64,000 nt of DNA from Pyrinomonadaceae bacterium (GCA_026129865.1 JAHCHG010000014.1:34222-98221), one strand, 5' to 3'; shown: positions 53,730 through 63,650, numbered from the stretch's first letter. Program-made: numbers and translations. The notes: generated from the sequence alone by a model not told the origin.

Positions 53730-53950
53730 TAGTCTAGCGAGTCTATAGTCTAGAGAGTCGGAAGATATATTAAGTAATTGATGCTGGTCTTTCGAGAATA
53801 AATTAGCGTAACCGTGAGATTTAAGATGTTTCGTCAGCGACTCCAAAACCGAAAAAAGTAGAAAGAGTGAACCGACTCGCTAGACTCGCAAGACTCGATA
53901 GACTCTCGACTCGCCAGACTCGCCAGACTCGATAGACTCGCAAGACTAAC
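53730..53950. repeat. 9-bp tandem repeat with an inverted partner between dnaJ and hspR
   Basis: At 53874-53950 eight to nine units of GACTCGNNA (variants GACTCGCTA, GACTCGCAA, GACTCGATA, GACTCGCCA, the unit at 53901 shortened to seven bases) run in tandem up to six bases before the hspR start. At 53732-53760 a shorter block with units TAGCGAGTC and TAGAGAGTC is the reverse complement of the same pattern. The two blocks enclose about 110 unremarkable bases and could pair as a long stem. No protein is encoded here convincingly. Confidence 0.8.
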
Positions 53951-53956
53951 TTTGTT

Positions 53957-54376
53957 ATGAAGAAAAAGGTCAAAACATATACGATCAGCGCGGTTGCCGA
54001 GCTTTTCGGCATCCATCCGCAGACACTTCGGCTTTACGAACGCGAGGGTTTGCTGAAACCCTCGCGGTCGGAGGGAAATACGCGCTTGTATGAAGATTCT
54101 GATCTTGAACGTTTAGAGGTAATTTTATCGCTGACACGCGATCTCGGTGTTAATCTTGCCGGCGTTGAGATCATTCTCAATATGCGCGAAAAAATGGATG
54201 CAATGCAGCGCGAATTTGAACGATTCTTCGAGTACTTGCGTGAACATGCTGATGAGATCGGTGGAAAGAGTGAAATTTTATCTGATTCCGAAGCACTAAT
54301 TCCAGTCTCGCGGCGATCGGTCACACAGTTCAGCTTTAAATTTCGAACGGAAGATTCGCCGCGCAACGCGCAATAA
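53957..54376 (+). CDS. hspR: HspR-like MerR-family repressor of the heat-shock operon
   Basis: A 139-residue MerR protein. The winged helix-turn-helix reads YTISAVAELFGIHPQTLRLYEREGLLKPSRSEGNTRLYEDSDLERLEVI, the form seen in HspR proteins that repress dnaK operons, followed by LGVNLAGVEIILNMREKM and a coiled-coil-type helix. There is no metal-sensor cysteine. HspR acts together with DnaK as co-repressor at HAIR operators, and a HAIR is present before dnaK. It follows the 9-bp repeat array by six bases. Confidence 0.9.
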   Translation: MKKKVKTYTISAVAELFGIHPQTLRLYEREGLLKPSRSEGNTRLYEDSDLERLEVILSLTRDLGVNLAGVEIILNMREKMDAMQREFERFFEYLREHADEIGGKSEILSDSEALIPVSRRSVTQFSFKFRTEDSPRNAQ

Positions 54377-54537
54377 TTCTCTGAAATCCATTGCCTTTCA
54401 GCCGGTGCAAGATCGGCGCCCAATTTCCCGATTAAATAATCGCTAAACTCGCCTCATTTTGTCTTTACAATACCTCTCTTTTGATTCAAAATAATCCGTT
54501 CCAAAAACTCATTTAGAAAAAATTCAGGAGTTAAGTA

Positions 54538-57500
54538 ATGAAAATTTTGTTTGGAAGAAATGCGCTTCCAATAATGGTTCTAAGTTTGCTGTTTCTTCTC
54601 TCGTCACAAGTTCCGGCGCAGGATCTGGACAATGTTACCATCAGCGGTAAAGTTGTCGATTCAAATGGTTTAGCGATCGTCGGCGCAACTGTAACCGCGA
54701 CACTTGTCGAAACCGGAACGACACGAACCGTGATCACGAACGAAGACGGTCGATTTCGTATTATCGAACTTCCCGCGGGCACCTATAAAGTAAATGTTTC
54801 ATCGTCGGGTTTCGGGACAAAAGAAGTCGTTGACCTGAAGACCGTCCGCGGTCAAAACGTTCAGCTCGATGTAACGCTAAATCCGGCTGATGTCGTGGTC
54901 GATCCGGTTGTTGTCACCGACCAAACTGCCGAGGTTATCGATACGACGCGCACCATTGTCGGCGGAACGATCACGGAAACCGAGATCGAGGAACTTCCGA
55001 ACAATTCACGAAACGCTCTCGATCTTGTATTGACACTCGGCGGAACTGCCGAAGAGGCGCTTTCCGTTCGCGATCTTGCCGAAGACCGGAACTCGAACCC
55101 GCGCGTACCTCCGGCAGAACAGGGAATTTTTTCACTTTCCGGCGGCGCGTCATATTCGAATAACATTACGATAGACGGTTTCGATAACAACGACGACCGT
55201 TCGGCAGGCGACCGTTTCCAACCGTCGCTTGAGGCGATCTCGGAAGTTCAGGTTATTACGAACCAGTTTTCAGCTGAATACGGACGTGCTTCCGGCGGTC
55301 GAGTGAATCTTGGCGTTCGCGGCGGAACGAATCGCTGGCGCGGGCGAGCGTTTATGTTTTTCCGCGACGACAATCTGAACTCCAACAGCTGGTACAACAA
55401 CAGCCGCGGAATCGCACGGCTGCCGTTGACCGAATATAATCCCGGATTTACTCTCGGCGGTCCGATCGTCAAAAACAAGACATTCTTTTCGGTCGCTTAC
55501 GAATACACAAATCTGCAGGACACAACATTTATCGATACTTATGTGCCGGTTGGGAGTAATCCCCGCTTTACTTTGCCTCAATCGACAGGCGGTCAGCAGG
55601 GCTGCGATAACAGTTCGCCGGCGGCATGCACCACTAATCCGCCAACCGCGGGATTGATCGCTCCGTATCAAGTTTCACTGGCAACGCCGAATTTCAACCA
55701 CGCATTTACGGCGCGTTTCGATCACAATCTTCTGAAAAACAACGATCTAACGGTCGGACTTCAGATCGGTCGGCGAAAAAACCGCCGAACGACAGGTTCT
55801 TCGACGACCCGAATCGAAGACGCACTTCAGGCAAAAAGCAGCAATACGGACGCGATAAATTTTACCGACAACCATATCTTTAACTCCAAGATAGTCAACC
55901 AGTTCAAAATGCAGTGGTCGAAATTTGAACCAAATTATCAGACCGATAACCCTTTCGATCCGGTTGTTTTGATCGGATACCGAAACCCGATAACCAACGG
56001 CGTACAAACACTGATTGCGGGAAATTCGACTTCGAGTTCGCTGCAAAACTTTTCGAGCAACAGAAAAGAGACACGCTGGCAGTTTCTGGAATCCGTTGCA
56101 ATTGTCGCCGGCGGTCATACAATGAAATTCGGGTTTGACGTGCAGCGGGTCGATTCCAAAGATCTTTCGCTCGGCGACGCTACCGGAACTTTCAATTTTT
56201 CGAACGTTCTGAACTATGAGCAAAATAACGTAACGCGTTTCCGCCAGAATTTCGGCACAGCGCGCGACGTAACCAACACATATTTCGGCATTTACGGAAA
56301 CGATATGTTTCGCGCCACGCCTAATTTGACGATCAGTTACGGAGTTCGTTTTGAGAATGAAACCGCGGTTTCGGACAAGAACAACTTCGGTCCGCGCGTC
56401 GGCGTTGCTTATTCTCCGTGGAAAAGCGGAAAAGGCGTCATTCGCTTCGGCGCCGGCATTTTCTACAATCGAACTTTGCTTCGCACGGTTGGCGATTACA
56501 TCCAGAACAATTCGGGAAATCTTTTCCAATACGACACAAACGCGATCGGAACTTCGGGCAGCGACACGCGGCGGATCGCCGTTCTTGGCTCCATTTCTCA
56601 GCAGTTTCCGAACCGTTATGAAAGCGCCGATCAGATTAAATCTATGCTTCGCGGACTGGGATTGCCGGACACTCTCGGGTTTGTCAGAAGCAGTTTGATA
56701 CGTTCGGTCGATCCGAAATTGAAGATCCCGGAAAGCTATCAATTTAATGTTGGCTTTGAAAGAGAGATCTTCAAAGGCTGGGTTTTCGAAGCAAACCTAA
56801 CATCGAACAAAACGGCGCACCTGTGGCGCGAATGGAATCCGAATCTTCCGGTTTTGCCGGCGGGCTTCAATGACTGGACAGAATATCTGGTAAATAACCC
56901 GTATTTGTTCACCAATTCGAACGGAACTATCAGAACCTATGAATTTTACCTCGGACCGACGAACGATCCGAGCGGTACGATGAGCTCGACCGGCGGATCC
57001 TGTTCTACGACATCGACGGTTACCTGCCGCGTAAATTTGAATACCGTAAATTCGACCACAACATTCCCGAGCACGGCAGTTTCCGGCTCAACCACGAATT
57101 CGACCGGAACGCCTCTAGGAATTGCTCTGGCGGCGATCTCGCGATTCAGACCGGATCCGACAGCCGAGGAAAAAGAGGTTGTATCATCGATCGGAAATTC
57201 GTATTACAAAGGTCTTGTATTAGAGATCCGCAGCCGTTTTCGTAATCTTGGCGCAGGTTTTCGTTCGTCGTTCCGCGGTGTTTACACGTTATCCAGCACG
57301 AAGGATGACGGATTGAACAATACGACCAATGCCGAGATCAATGGCGATTTCAGCCGCGAATGGGCGCGAAGTCTGCAGGACCGCCGACACCGCATTGCCA
57401 TCTCGGGAACATTTGACACACCGTGGTGGCTTGGAAAAGTTCGTCTTTCGCCTGTTTTTCGTTTTGGAAGTTCGGCTCCTTTCAATCTCGGCTACGGAAC

Positions 57501-57927
57501 GGACCGAAATTTGAACGACACAAGCACGGATCGCCCGCTTTTCAGCGGAAACGTCAAAGACATTAAATGGCGTGCTCCCGGTTCGCCGTTCCCGACCGCA
57601 TTGGCGGCGCAGTTCTCGCTTCCGCCGATCGGTTCAAAAAGCGGAAATCTTCCGCGAAACGCGGGGACCGGTCCGAGTTTTTACACGTTCGATCTGAGTT
57701 TGACGCGTGAATGGAAGTTTAAGGAACGTTTCCGTCTGCGCCCGACCGTTCAATTCGACAATATTTTGAACGCAGCCGTATTCAGCTTCGGTTCCGAATT
57801 TATCGACTTCACGGCGCTTAGCAGCAATCCGACGGCGACGCAGTTGGCGAATTTCCAGAACTTCCTGATTCCGACGCGAACTTACCGACAGCGTCAGATC
57901 AGGCTTGGAATTCGATTCGATTTCTAA
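54538..57927 (+). CDS. Oar-like TonB-dependent outer-membrane receptor
   Basis: A 1129-residue outer-membrane protein with a signal peptide (first 27 residues). Residues about 32-115 form a carboxypeptidase-regulatory-like beta sandwich (ISGKVVDSNGLAIVGATVTATLVETGTTR). A plug region contains NNSRNALDLVLTLGGTAEEALS and YSNNITIDGFDNNDDRSAGDRFQPSLEAISEVQVITNQFSAEYGRASGGRVNL. The rest is a beta-barrel ending LGIRFDF, with the aromatic last residue needed for assembly. It is likely to import a large carbohydrate or peptide substrate. AGGAG precedes the ATG; a strong terminator follows. Confidence 0.93.
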   Translation: MKILFGRNALPIMVLSLLFLLSSQVPAQDLDNVTISGKVVDSNGLAIVGATVTATLVETGTTRTVITNEDGRFRIIELPAGTYKVNVSSSGFGTKEVVDLKTVRGQNVQLDVTLNPADVVVDPVVVTDQTAEVIDTTRTIVGGTITETEIEELPNNSRNALDLVLTLGGTAEEALSVRDLAEDRNSNPRVPPAEQGIFSLSGGASYSNNITIDGFDNNDDRSAGDRFQPSLEAISEVQVITNQFSAEYGRASGGRVNLGVRGGTNRWRGRAFMFFRDDNLNSNSWYNNSRGIARLPLTEYNPGFTLGGPIVKNKTFFSVAYEYTNLQDTTFIDTYVPVGSNPRFTLPQSTGGQQGCDNSSPAACTTNPPTAGLIAPYQVSLATPNFNHAFTARFDHNLLKNNDLTVGLQIGRRKNRRTTGSSTTRIEDALQAKSSNTDAINFTDNHIFNSKIVNQFKMQWSKFEPNYQTDNPFDPVVLIGYRNPITNGVQTLIAGNSTSSSLQNFSSNRKETRWQFLESVAIVAGGHTMKFGFDVQRVDSKDLSLGDATGTFNFSNVLNYEQNNVTRFRQNFGTARDVTNTYFGIYGNDMFRATPNLTISYGVRFENETAVSDKNNFGPRVGVAYSPWKSGKGVIRFGAGIFYNRTLLRTVGDYIQNNSGNLFQYDTNAIGTSGSDTRRIAVLGSISQQFPNRYESADQIKSMLRGLGLPDTLGFVRSSLIRSVDPKLKIPESYQFNVGFEREIFKGWVFEANLTSNKTAHLWREWNPNLPVLPAGFNDWTEYLVNNPYLFTNSNGTIRTYEFYLGPTNDPSGTMSSTGGSCSTTSTVTCRVNLNTVNSTTTFPSTAVSGSTTNSTGTPLGIALAAISRFRPDPTAEEKEVVSSIGNSYYKGLVLEIRSRFRNLGAGFRSSFRGVYTLSSTKDDGLNNTTNAEINGDFSREWARSLQDRRHRIAISGTFDTPWWLGKVRLSPVFRFGSSAPFNLGYGTDRNLNDTSTDRPLFSGNVKDIKWRAPGSPFPTALAAQFSLPPIGSKSGNLPRNAGTGPSFYTFDLSLTREWKFKERFRLRPTVQFDNILNAAVFSFGSEFIDFTALSSNPTATQLANFQNFLIPTRTYRQRQIRLGIRFDF

Positions 57928-57950
57928 AGATCGGTCGGGTATCAACTATA

Positions 57951-57994
57951 ACGAGCCGGAAAGATGAAAAGATTTTCCGGCTCGTACTGTTTTT
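57951..57994 (+). terminator. Intrinsic terminator of the Oar-like receptor gene
   Basis: ACGAGCCGGAAA pairs perfectly with TTTCCGGCTCGT around an eleven-base loop, followed by ACTGTTTTTA. It starts 24 bases after the receptor stop codon. Confidence 0.9.
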
Positions 57995-58071
57995 AGTGAA
58001 AAATTTGATGACGAATGAGGAATGATTGTGTTAGTTTATAATTGTTGAACAATTTTGTTCCCTTCCCAATT

Positions 58072-58842
58072 ATGACCAATGTTCTCGATGAAGTTAATGT
58101 GCCGTTTACAGAAGTTTCGATAGAATCGATCCTTCTGGACGCCGACCTGTTCGTGAAATACAAATCTCCGGACAAAGCTTTTCGTTTGCTGAACGATTCG
58201 ATCGAACGGAGTCCGCGGTCGATAGCACTGCGCGAAAAGCTCCGCGAGATCTGCATTTCGCAGCGCGAATCGATGGGCGCAGCGGCGCAATGTCTTGCAC
58301 TTGTCAGCCTTTATATCGGTCGTGAAGATTTTGATCTCGCATACGACCGTCTGCAGGAAGCGAAACTTTTGGATCCGCGGACTTCGGTCGCGTCCGGTTT
58401 GGAGGCGATACGCCGCGCGCGACGACCGGAATTTGCCGACAACCGCGACCGTTCTCCCGTAAAGGTTCGAACCGATCTTACGATGGCTGGAAATCTTGCT
58501 TACGTAAGTTTTTTCGATGTTGTACAGGTGATCGAAAATTCAAAAATGACCGGTTTGCTGGTTCTCAAATCGGACAAATGTCTTGCAACGGTTTCGTTCA
58601 ATGACGGCAAGATCGTTGACAGCGAATGCAACGGCAAAAACGGAACTATGGCATTTCGCGAAATTATTGAAATAAACAGCGGATCGTTCGAATTTACACT
58701 TGCCGAAGCAGAGTTTCCGGTCGTAATAAACATTTCGAGCAATACGAACTTTATGCTCGACACTCTGACTCAGCTCGATACCGAGCGTGCGGACCAGTTC
58801 GACCCTGCCGGACCGGGCGATTCGATGTTCGCAGACTGGTAA
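58072..58842 (+). CDS. DUF4388 (PATAN-type) domain protein
   Basis: About 256 residues from the ATG at 58072; a TTG at 58042 would add ten residues. The N-terminal 115 residues are helical and repeat-like (DADLFVKYKSPDKAFRLLNDSIERSP, REDFDLAYDRLQEAKLLDP), a TPR-type adaptor. The C-terminal part (MAGNLAYVSFFDVVQVIENSKMTGLLVLKSDKCLATVSFNDGKIVDSECNG) is a DUF4388/PATAN domain, found in bacterial two-component and gliding or motility-linked proteins. No kinase is adjacent. It precedes smc but a terminator separates them. Confidence 0.85.
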   Translation: MTNVLDEVNVPFTEVSIESILLDADLFVKYKSPDKAFRLLNDSIERSPRSIALREKLREICISQRESMGAAAQCLALVSLYIGREDFDLAYDRLQEAKLLDPRTSVASGLEAIRRARRPEFADNRDRSPVKVRTDLTMAGNLAYVSFFDVVQVIENSKMTGLLVLKSDKCLATVSFNDGKIVDSECNGKNGTMAFREIIEINSGSFEFTLAEAEFPVVINISSNTNFMLDTLTQLDTERADQFDPAGPGDSMFADW

Positions 58843-58863
58843 AAGAGCAAGATCATCCGGCAG

Positions 58864-58916
58864 AAATTCGGCTTTTGCAAAGGTTTATAAAATGCCTTTC
58901 AAAAGCCGATTTTATT
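58864..58916 (+). terminator. Long-stem terminator before smc
   Basis: AAATTCGGCTTTTGcAAAGG pairs with CCTTTcAAAAGCCG followed by ATTTTATTT. The stem is almost twenty pairs with a single mismatch. It lies 22 bases after the DUF4388 gene and 85 bases before smc. Confidence 0.85.
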
Positions 58917-59000
58917 TGAGCTCGGGAACGAATTACGATTTGACTTCAAAGAGCGAAAACAACAAAATATAGAGCATTCTCTCCGGACAAGCACTAGAAA

Positions 59001-62000
59001 ATGTTTAAGCTCCAGCGGTTGGAAATCACCGGCTTCAAATCTTTTGCCGATTACACCGAGATCGTTTTTACAGGAAGCGGTATTACGGCTGTCGTCGGAC
59101 CGAACGGCTGCGGAAAGTCGAACGTCAGCGATTCGATATCGTGGGTTCTGGGCGAACAGCGCGCTCGTTCGCTCCGCGGCGAAGACATGAAAGATGTCAT
59201 TTTCCAGGGCACGAGCAAACGAGCGCCGAACGGAATGGCGGAGGTAATTCTTCACCTGGTTCGCGACGAATCGGAATCTTATTCGGGCGCCGATGACGAT
59301 CTTCATGACATTGACGAAAAGCTCAGTTCGATCGATGAAAACGTCGTCGATGTTAAAACGCTCGAGATAGAAGAAGCTGAATCGGTTGAAGCAGATGCGG
59401 GCTTGAACGGTAACGGTTTTCACGCTGACACAGCCGAAGAAGTCGAACAGGCACAGGCGGCACAGGTCGGTTCGGTTCAAACTGTCCAGGCAAAAGCAAA
59501 AACAAAACGCCATTGGAAACCGCGCAGTTTTGCGCTCGAATTTGCGCCGGGTGACGCCGTTTCTGTCGGCAGACGTCTTTATTTATCGGGCGAAAGTGAA
59601 TATTTATTAAACGGCAAAAGCTGCCGTCTGCGCGATATTCAGGACCTTTTCGCCGGAACCGGTCTGTCAGGCGCTCACTATGCGCTGATCGAACAGGGAA
59701 AGATCGGACAAATTTTATCTTCGAAACCTTCGGACCGCAGAAATCTGATCGAAGAAGCCGCCGGAATTTCAAAATTTAGAACCCGACAGCGCGCAACTGA
59801 AACACGTCTTGTTTCGGCAAAATCAAATCTGAGCCGTATTTCTGACATCGTTTCCGAGATCGAAAAACAGGCAAACAGTCTTCGCCGTCAAGCCGCTAAA
59901 ACAAGCCGTTACAAAGTTTTGCGCGAAGAGTTCCGTGCTCTATTGCGAAGCACTTTTGCCGCCGAAGGAAAGCATCTTTCTAATCTGGTCGAATCGCTGG
60001 AAAAACAGCTCGACGACGCGGTCAAAGAAGAGCGGCTGATATTGCGAAAGGTTTCCGAAAAGGATGAAGAATTTCGAACCGCGACGGCAACCGCCCGTTC
60101 GGCTGAAGAAGAGCTTTCCGTAATACGCGCAAAGCATTCGGAAAATGCGCTTGAGCGCGACCGGAATCTTCGCGAAAAGATCTACCAAAACGAGCAGATC
60201 GAAGGATTACGCGAACGGTCGAGTGTTTTGAAAGGCGAGATCGAAGCGACCGAACAGCGCCTAAAACTGCTGGCGGAAGAGATCAAACGTCTCGAAAAAG
60301 ATGAGGGAAAAGAACGCGACGAAGCCGGAAAAAGTGAACGAATGCTTCGCGAAGCCGAAGATAAATATCGCGAAAAGGTGGAAAAAGCGCGCGAAATTGA
60401 AACTGTTCTCGAAACCGAGCGGACAGAAGTTTTGCGCCACACGGCAAATTTTGAGCGCTTGACGGAGATCGAAAGACAGCTTGAACATACGCTCGAACGT
60501 ACCCGTGAGCGGCTTGCCGGATTAAAAAATGAAGGCGAACGCGCGGCGGAGACTCTGGAACTTCATTCGACAGAAGCGAAAACTCACGATCAAACTCTGG
60601 ATTCCGAGCGCAAAAAGCTCGATCAGCTTCATATTGAAAAGCAGGAAATTTTAGCGCTGACGACTGAAGCGCGTGCGGAGCTCGCAGTTTTTGAGGGTGA
60701 ATACAACGCGCTCAATGAAAAATTTTCGCGGACAAAACATCGGCTTGAAACTCTGCAGGAACTCGAAGAAAAACGCGCCATTTACGCGCCGACCGTGCAG
60801 AAATTATTTGCTGCCGAAAAGACGATCGGCGTAAAATTTCTGGGAACTTTAGCCGATAAACTCAATGTTCCGCAGGAACTGGAAACAGCGATCGAAAATC
60901 TTTTCGGCGGATTTCTGCAGAGTGTTTTGGTCGAAACGGAAAACGACGCGCGAAAGGTCGCAAAATTTTTAGACGAAGATTCGATCGGCAGAAACGCGGT
61001 TCTCGTCGGCGGCAAAAAGAACGGGACAAAAATTAGTAAACCGGAAAAGAACACGATCGGCGAATTGCTGGATCTAAGCGGCGACGTTTTCGAAATTTTA
61101 AGCGCCGCGTTTCCGCGCGAATTGGCTGCATTCGTCATCGACGATATCGACCGAGCCGGTTCGGACGACCGGATCTACGTCAGCCGCGCGGGCGATCTTG
61201 TCATCGGCGGCAGGCTTTTTGTCAGCGGAAAAGCGAATTCGAATGAGAAAAATACGTCGCTTCTCGCTTTCAAACGCGAACTGCGCGAACTCGAAATTGA
61301 ATCGAAGCAGCTTCAGAAACAGATCGAAAAAGCATTAAGATCAAAGGAAAAGTCGCGCGATGCGCTGGCGAAACAGGAAGACAAGCTGATCGATCTGCAG
61401 TCCTTTATTGTAAAGGTCGAACGCGAATTGCTGTCGCATGAAATGCATGCAAAATCGATCGCGCAGGAAATAGAACGCGCCGAACGGCATATCAAACTCG
61501 TCGCCGACGAAACGAAACAGATCGAAACCGAGATCGCCGAGATCGTTGCCAGAAAGAAAGAAGCAAAAGTAAACGCCGGAAAGGCTGAAGAAGCGAGAAA
61601 AGACGCGGCAGCAAACGTTGCCAAAACGACGGATAAATTAAACGCTGCGCGCGGCGTTGCCGAGATGGAAAACGTCGTTCTAAACGAAAAGCGAACGCTC
61701 GCCGCGACATCGATCGAACGGCGAAGATCGGCGCAAAGTGCTCTGCGGCGGGTTGAAAACGAACGGAAAGAGCTCGAATCGCGCATCGCGCGCGGAAAGC
61801 TTGAGGTAGCGGAGATAGAAGAAAGATCCGTAAACCTAAGCGAACTGTTGAAAACGCTTGAAATTAAGATCAAAAATTCCGCCGACGAAGAAACAGCCGA
61901 GCAAAACGAACTCGCGGCGGCGGTCGCGCATCTCAAAAAGGCTCGTGAAAGTTCCGATGCGATGTCAGTTGAGCTTGGCGTATTAAATAAGGAAGCAGCT

Positions 62001-62792
62001 GAAGCGCGAAACAAACGTGCCGGACTCGAGATCAGACAGACGGAAGCGATCACAAAGCTAAAGAGTTTGAACGAAAAATGTCATGACGAGCTCAGTGAAA
62101 CGCTGATCGATCTAGTTGAAAAGGAAAACGTTGACGAAGATTTCAGTCTTGAAGAAGCAAAACGCCGTGTCGAAGAACTGCGGCAGAAACTTGAAAATTT
62201 CGGCGCGATCAATATGCTGGCGGTCGATGAACTCAGCGAAGCCGAGGAACGTCTGACGTTTTTGACGTCGCAGCGCCAGGACATAATCGACAGCATCGCC
62301 GCGGCGGAAGAGGCTCTCCGCGAGATCAAACGCCGTTCGCGCGAGCGTTTCAAGGAAGCTTTCGAGGCGATAAACGCCAATTTCAGGGAATTTTTCCAGG
62401 AACTTTTCGGAGGCGGGCGCGGCGAGATGTCGCTTTTAGAAGCCGAAGATATTCTCGAAGCCGGAATTGAGATCGTCGCCCAGCCGCCGGGCAAACGGCT
62501 GCAGAATATCTTGCTGCTTTCCGGCGGCGAAAAAGCGATGACGGCTATCGCTTTGGTTTTGGGAATCTTTAAATATCGCCCGTCGCCCTTTTGTTTGCTG
62601 GACGAAGTCGACGCGCCGCTGGACGACGCAAATGTCGGAAGATTCGTCAATAAGATCGCGGAAATGTCTGAAAAAACGCAGTTTATCGTCATCACGCATA
62701 ACAAGCGGACGATGGAAGCGGCGAAAGCGCTTTACGGCGTGACAATGCAGGAAGCGGGCGTTTCAAAACTCGTTTCCGTTAGATTTGAGTAG
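59001..62792 (+). CDS. smc: Chromosome segregation protein SMC with an extra acidic insertion in the head
   Basis: A 1263-residue SMC, longer than the roughly 1190 residues of typical bacterial SMCs. Walker A is GPNGCGKSNVSDS (33-45), and the C-terminal signature LSGGEKAMTAIALVLG and Walker B FCLLDEVDAPLDD are intact. Two coiled-coil arms flank the hinge (about 605-760). Between EVILHLVRDE (residue 90) and RSFALEFAPGDAV (175) there are about 80 unusual residues rich in Glu, Asp, Ala and Gln (EKLSSIDENVVDVKTLEIEE). It condenses and segregates chromosomes. The next gene starts three bases after its stop. Confidence 0.96.
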   Translation: MFKLQRLEITGFKSFADYTEIVFTGSGITAVVGPNGCGKSNVSDSISWVLGEQRARSLRGEDMKDVIFQGTSKRAPNGMAEVILHLVRDESESYSGADDDLHDIDEKLSSIDENVVDVKTLEIEEAESVEADAGLNGNGFHADTAEEVEQAQAAQVGSVQTVQAKAKTKRHWKPRSFALEFAPGDAVSVGRRLYLSGESEYLLNGKSCRLRDIQDLFAGTGLSGAHYALIEQGKIGQILSSKPSDRRNLIEEAAGISKFRTRQRATETRLVSAKSNLSRISDIVSEIEKQANSLRRQAAKTSRYKVLREEFRALLRSTFAAEGKHLSNLVESLEKQLDDAVKEERLILRKVSEKDEEFRTATATARSAEEELSVIRAKHSENALERDRNLREKIYQNEQIEGLRERSSVLKGEIEATEQRLKLLAEEIKRLEKDEGKERDEAGKSERMLREAEDKYREKVEKAREIETVLETERTEVLRHTANFERLTEIERQLEHTLERTRERLAGLKNEGERAAETLELHSTEAKTHDQTLDSERKKLDQLHIEKQEILALTTEARAELAVFEGEYNALNEKFSRTKHRLETLQELEEKRAIYAPTVQKLFAAEKTIGVKFLGTLADKLNVPQELETAIENLFGGFLQSVLVETENDARKVAKFLDEDSIGRNAVLVGGKKNGTKISKPEKNTIGELLDLSGDVFEILSAAFPRELAAFVIDDIDRAGSDDRIYVSRAGDLVIGGRLFVSGKANSNEKNTSLLAFKRELRELEIESKQLQKQIEKALRSKEKSRDALAKQEDKLIDLQSFIVKVERELLSHEMHAKSIAQEIERAERHIKLVADETKQIETEIAEIVARKKEAKVNAGKAEEARKDAAANVAKTTDKLNAARGVAEMENVVLNEKRTLAATSIERRRSAQSALRRVENERKELESRIARGKLEVAEIEERSVNLSELLKTLEIKIKNSADEETAEQNELAAAVAHLKKARESSDAMSVELGVLNKEAAEARNKRAGLEIRQTEAITKLKSLNEKCHDELSETLIDLVEKENVDEDFSLEEAKRRVEELRQKLENFGAINMLAVDELSEAEERLTFLTSQRQDIIDSIAAAEEALREIKRRSRERFKEAFEAINANFREFFQELFGGGRGEMSLLEAEDILEAGIEIVAQPPGKRLQNILLLSGGEKAMTAIALVLGIFKYRPSPFCLLDEVDAPLDDANVGRFVNKIAEMSEKTQFIVITHNKRTMEAAKALYGVTMQEAGVSKLVSVRFE

Positions 62793-62795
62793 ATT

Positions 62796-63650
62796 ATGTG
62801 GTTTCGAAATCGTTTTAATGTCTTAATTTTGATCCTTTTCCTCGCCGCCTTGCCGGCAGCGGCTCAGCGCCGCACAAAAGCCAAGACGGTGAAAAAGCCT
62901 GTGACCGTCGAAAAAGTTGAAGAAGCAAAAGCCGAAGCGGCGGTGAAGAAAAACGGTCGTCCGGAATCCTTAGAGACTCAAACGCAGCCCGCACCGGGAA
63001 AAAAGAACTCAAAAACCGCTGAGATCGTTAAAAATGTCGATGTAAAAACTTCGAAACCCGTCTATTTTTATGAATTTTCGCGCCCCGAATTTATTGTCGA
63101 AAAGATCGTTATAGAACACGACGAAAGCGGTGCGGGAACCATCCGTTTTATGAAAAAATATTACGAAGAGGAGGTCGCCGATCCGCTGAACCTTTCGCCG
63201 CGGACGATCGAAAAACTTCGTAAACATTGGGAAAATCTCGATTTTTTAAATTCGAAAGAAAGTTACCAATTCGAAAAAGATTATTCGCATCTCGGCAACA
63301 TCAAACTGACGATGAAGCGTGACGGGCGCGAACGTTCGGCGGATTTCAACTGGACGACCGTCGAAGACGCAAAGGCGCTCGCCGACGAATACCGTCGCAT
63401 TTCAAATCAATATATCTGGATCTTCGACATCAATCTTTCGCGCGAAAACCAGCCGCTCGAATCGGCAAAATTGATGGACTCGCTCGCTTCGCAAATAAAG
63501 CGAAACGAGATCGCCGACCCCGAACAGCTTCTTCCCTTCCTCAAAACCCTCAGCAACGACGAACGCATGCCGCTCCTATCCCGCAACCACGCCCTCCGCA
63601 TCGCGAAAGATATAGAAAAAAATGTCGCGAAGAAAAAGGATGAAAATTGA
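62796..63650 (+). CDS. Exported protein of unknown function, in operon with smc
   Basis: A 284-residue protein with a Sec signal peptide (RNRFNVLILILFLAALPAAAQ). A Lys/Glu/Val-rich low-complexity region (about 25-85) precedes a globular part with YEFSRPEFIVEKIVIEHDESGAGTIRF and a helical C-terminus (MDSLASQIKRNEIADPEQLLPFLKTL). I do not recognise a family. It starts three bases after smc, so the two are co-transcribed; a shared role is not implied. Confidence 0.72.
   Translation: MWFRNRFNVLILILFLAALPAAAQRRTKAKTVKKPVTVEKVEEAKAEAAVKKNGRPESLETQTQPAPGKKNSKTAEIVKNVDVKTSKPVYFYEFSRPEFIVEKIVIEHDESGAGTIRFMKKYYEEEVADPLNLSPRTIEKLRKHWENLDFLNSKESYQFEKDYSHLGNIKLTMKRDGRERSADFNWTTVEDAKALADEYRRISNQYIWIFDINLSRENQPLESAKLMDSLASQIKRNEIADPEQLLPFLKTLSNDERMPLLSRNHALRIAKDIEKNVAKKKDEN

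Noticed and set aside
53821..54016. Minus-strand frames with repeated peptides such as RVWRV and SLASLAS
   Set aside because: They are translations of the 9-bp DNA repeat and have no start signals or conservation.
59001..62792. SMC considered as a Rad50/SbcC-type protein or phage SMC-like protein
   Set aside because: The head motifs, hinge and length match bacterial SMC, and there is no zinc-hook CxxC.
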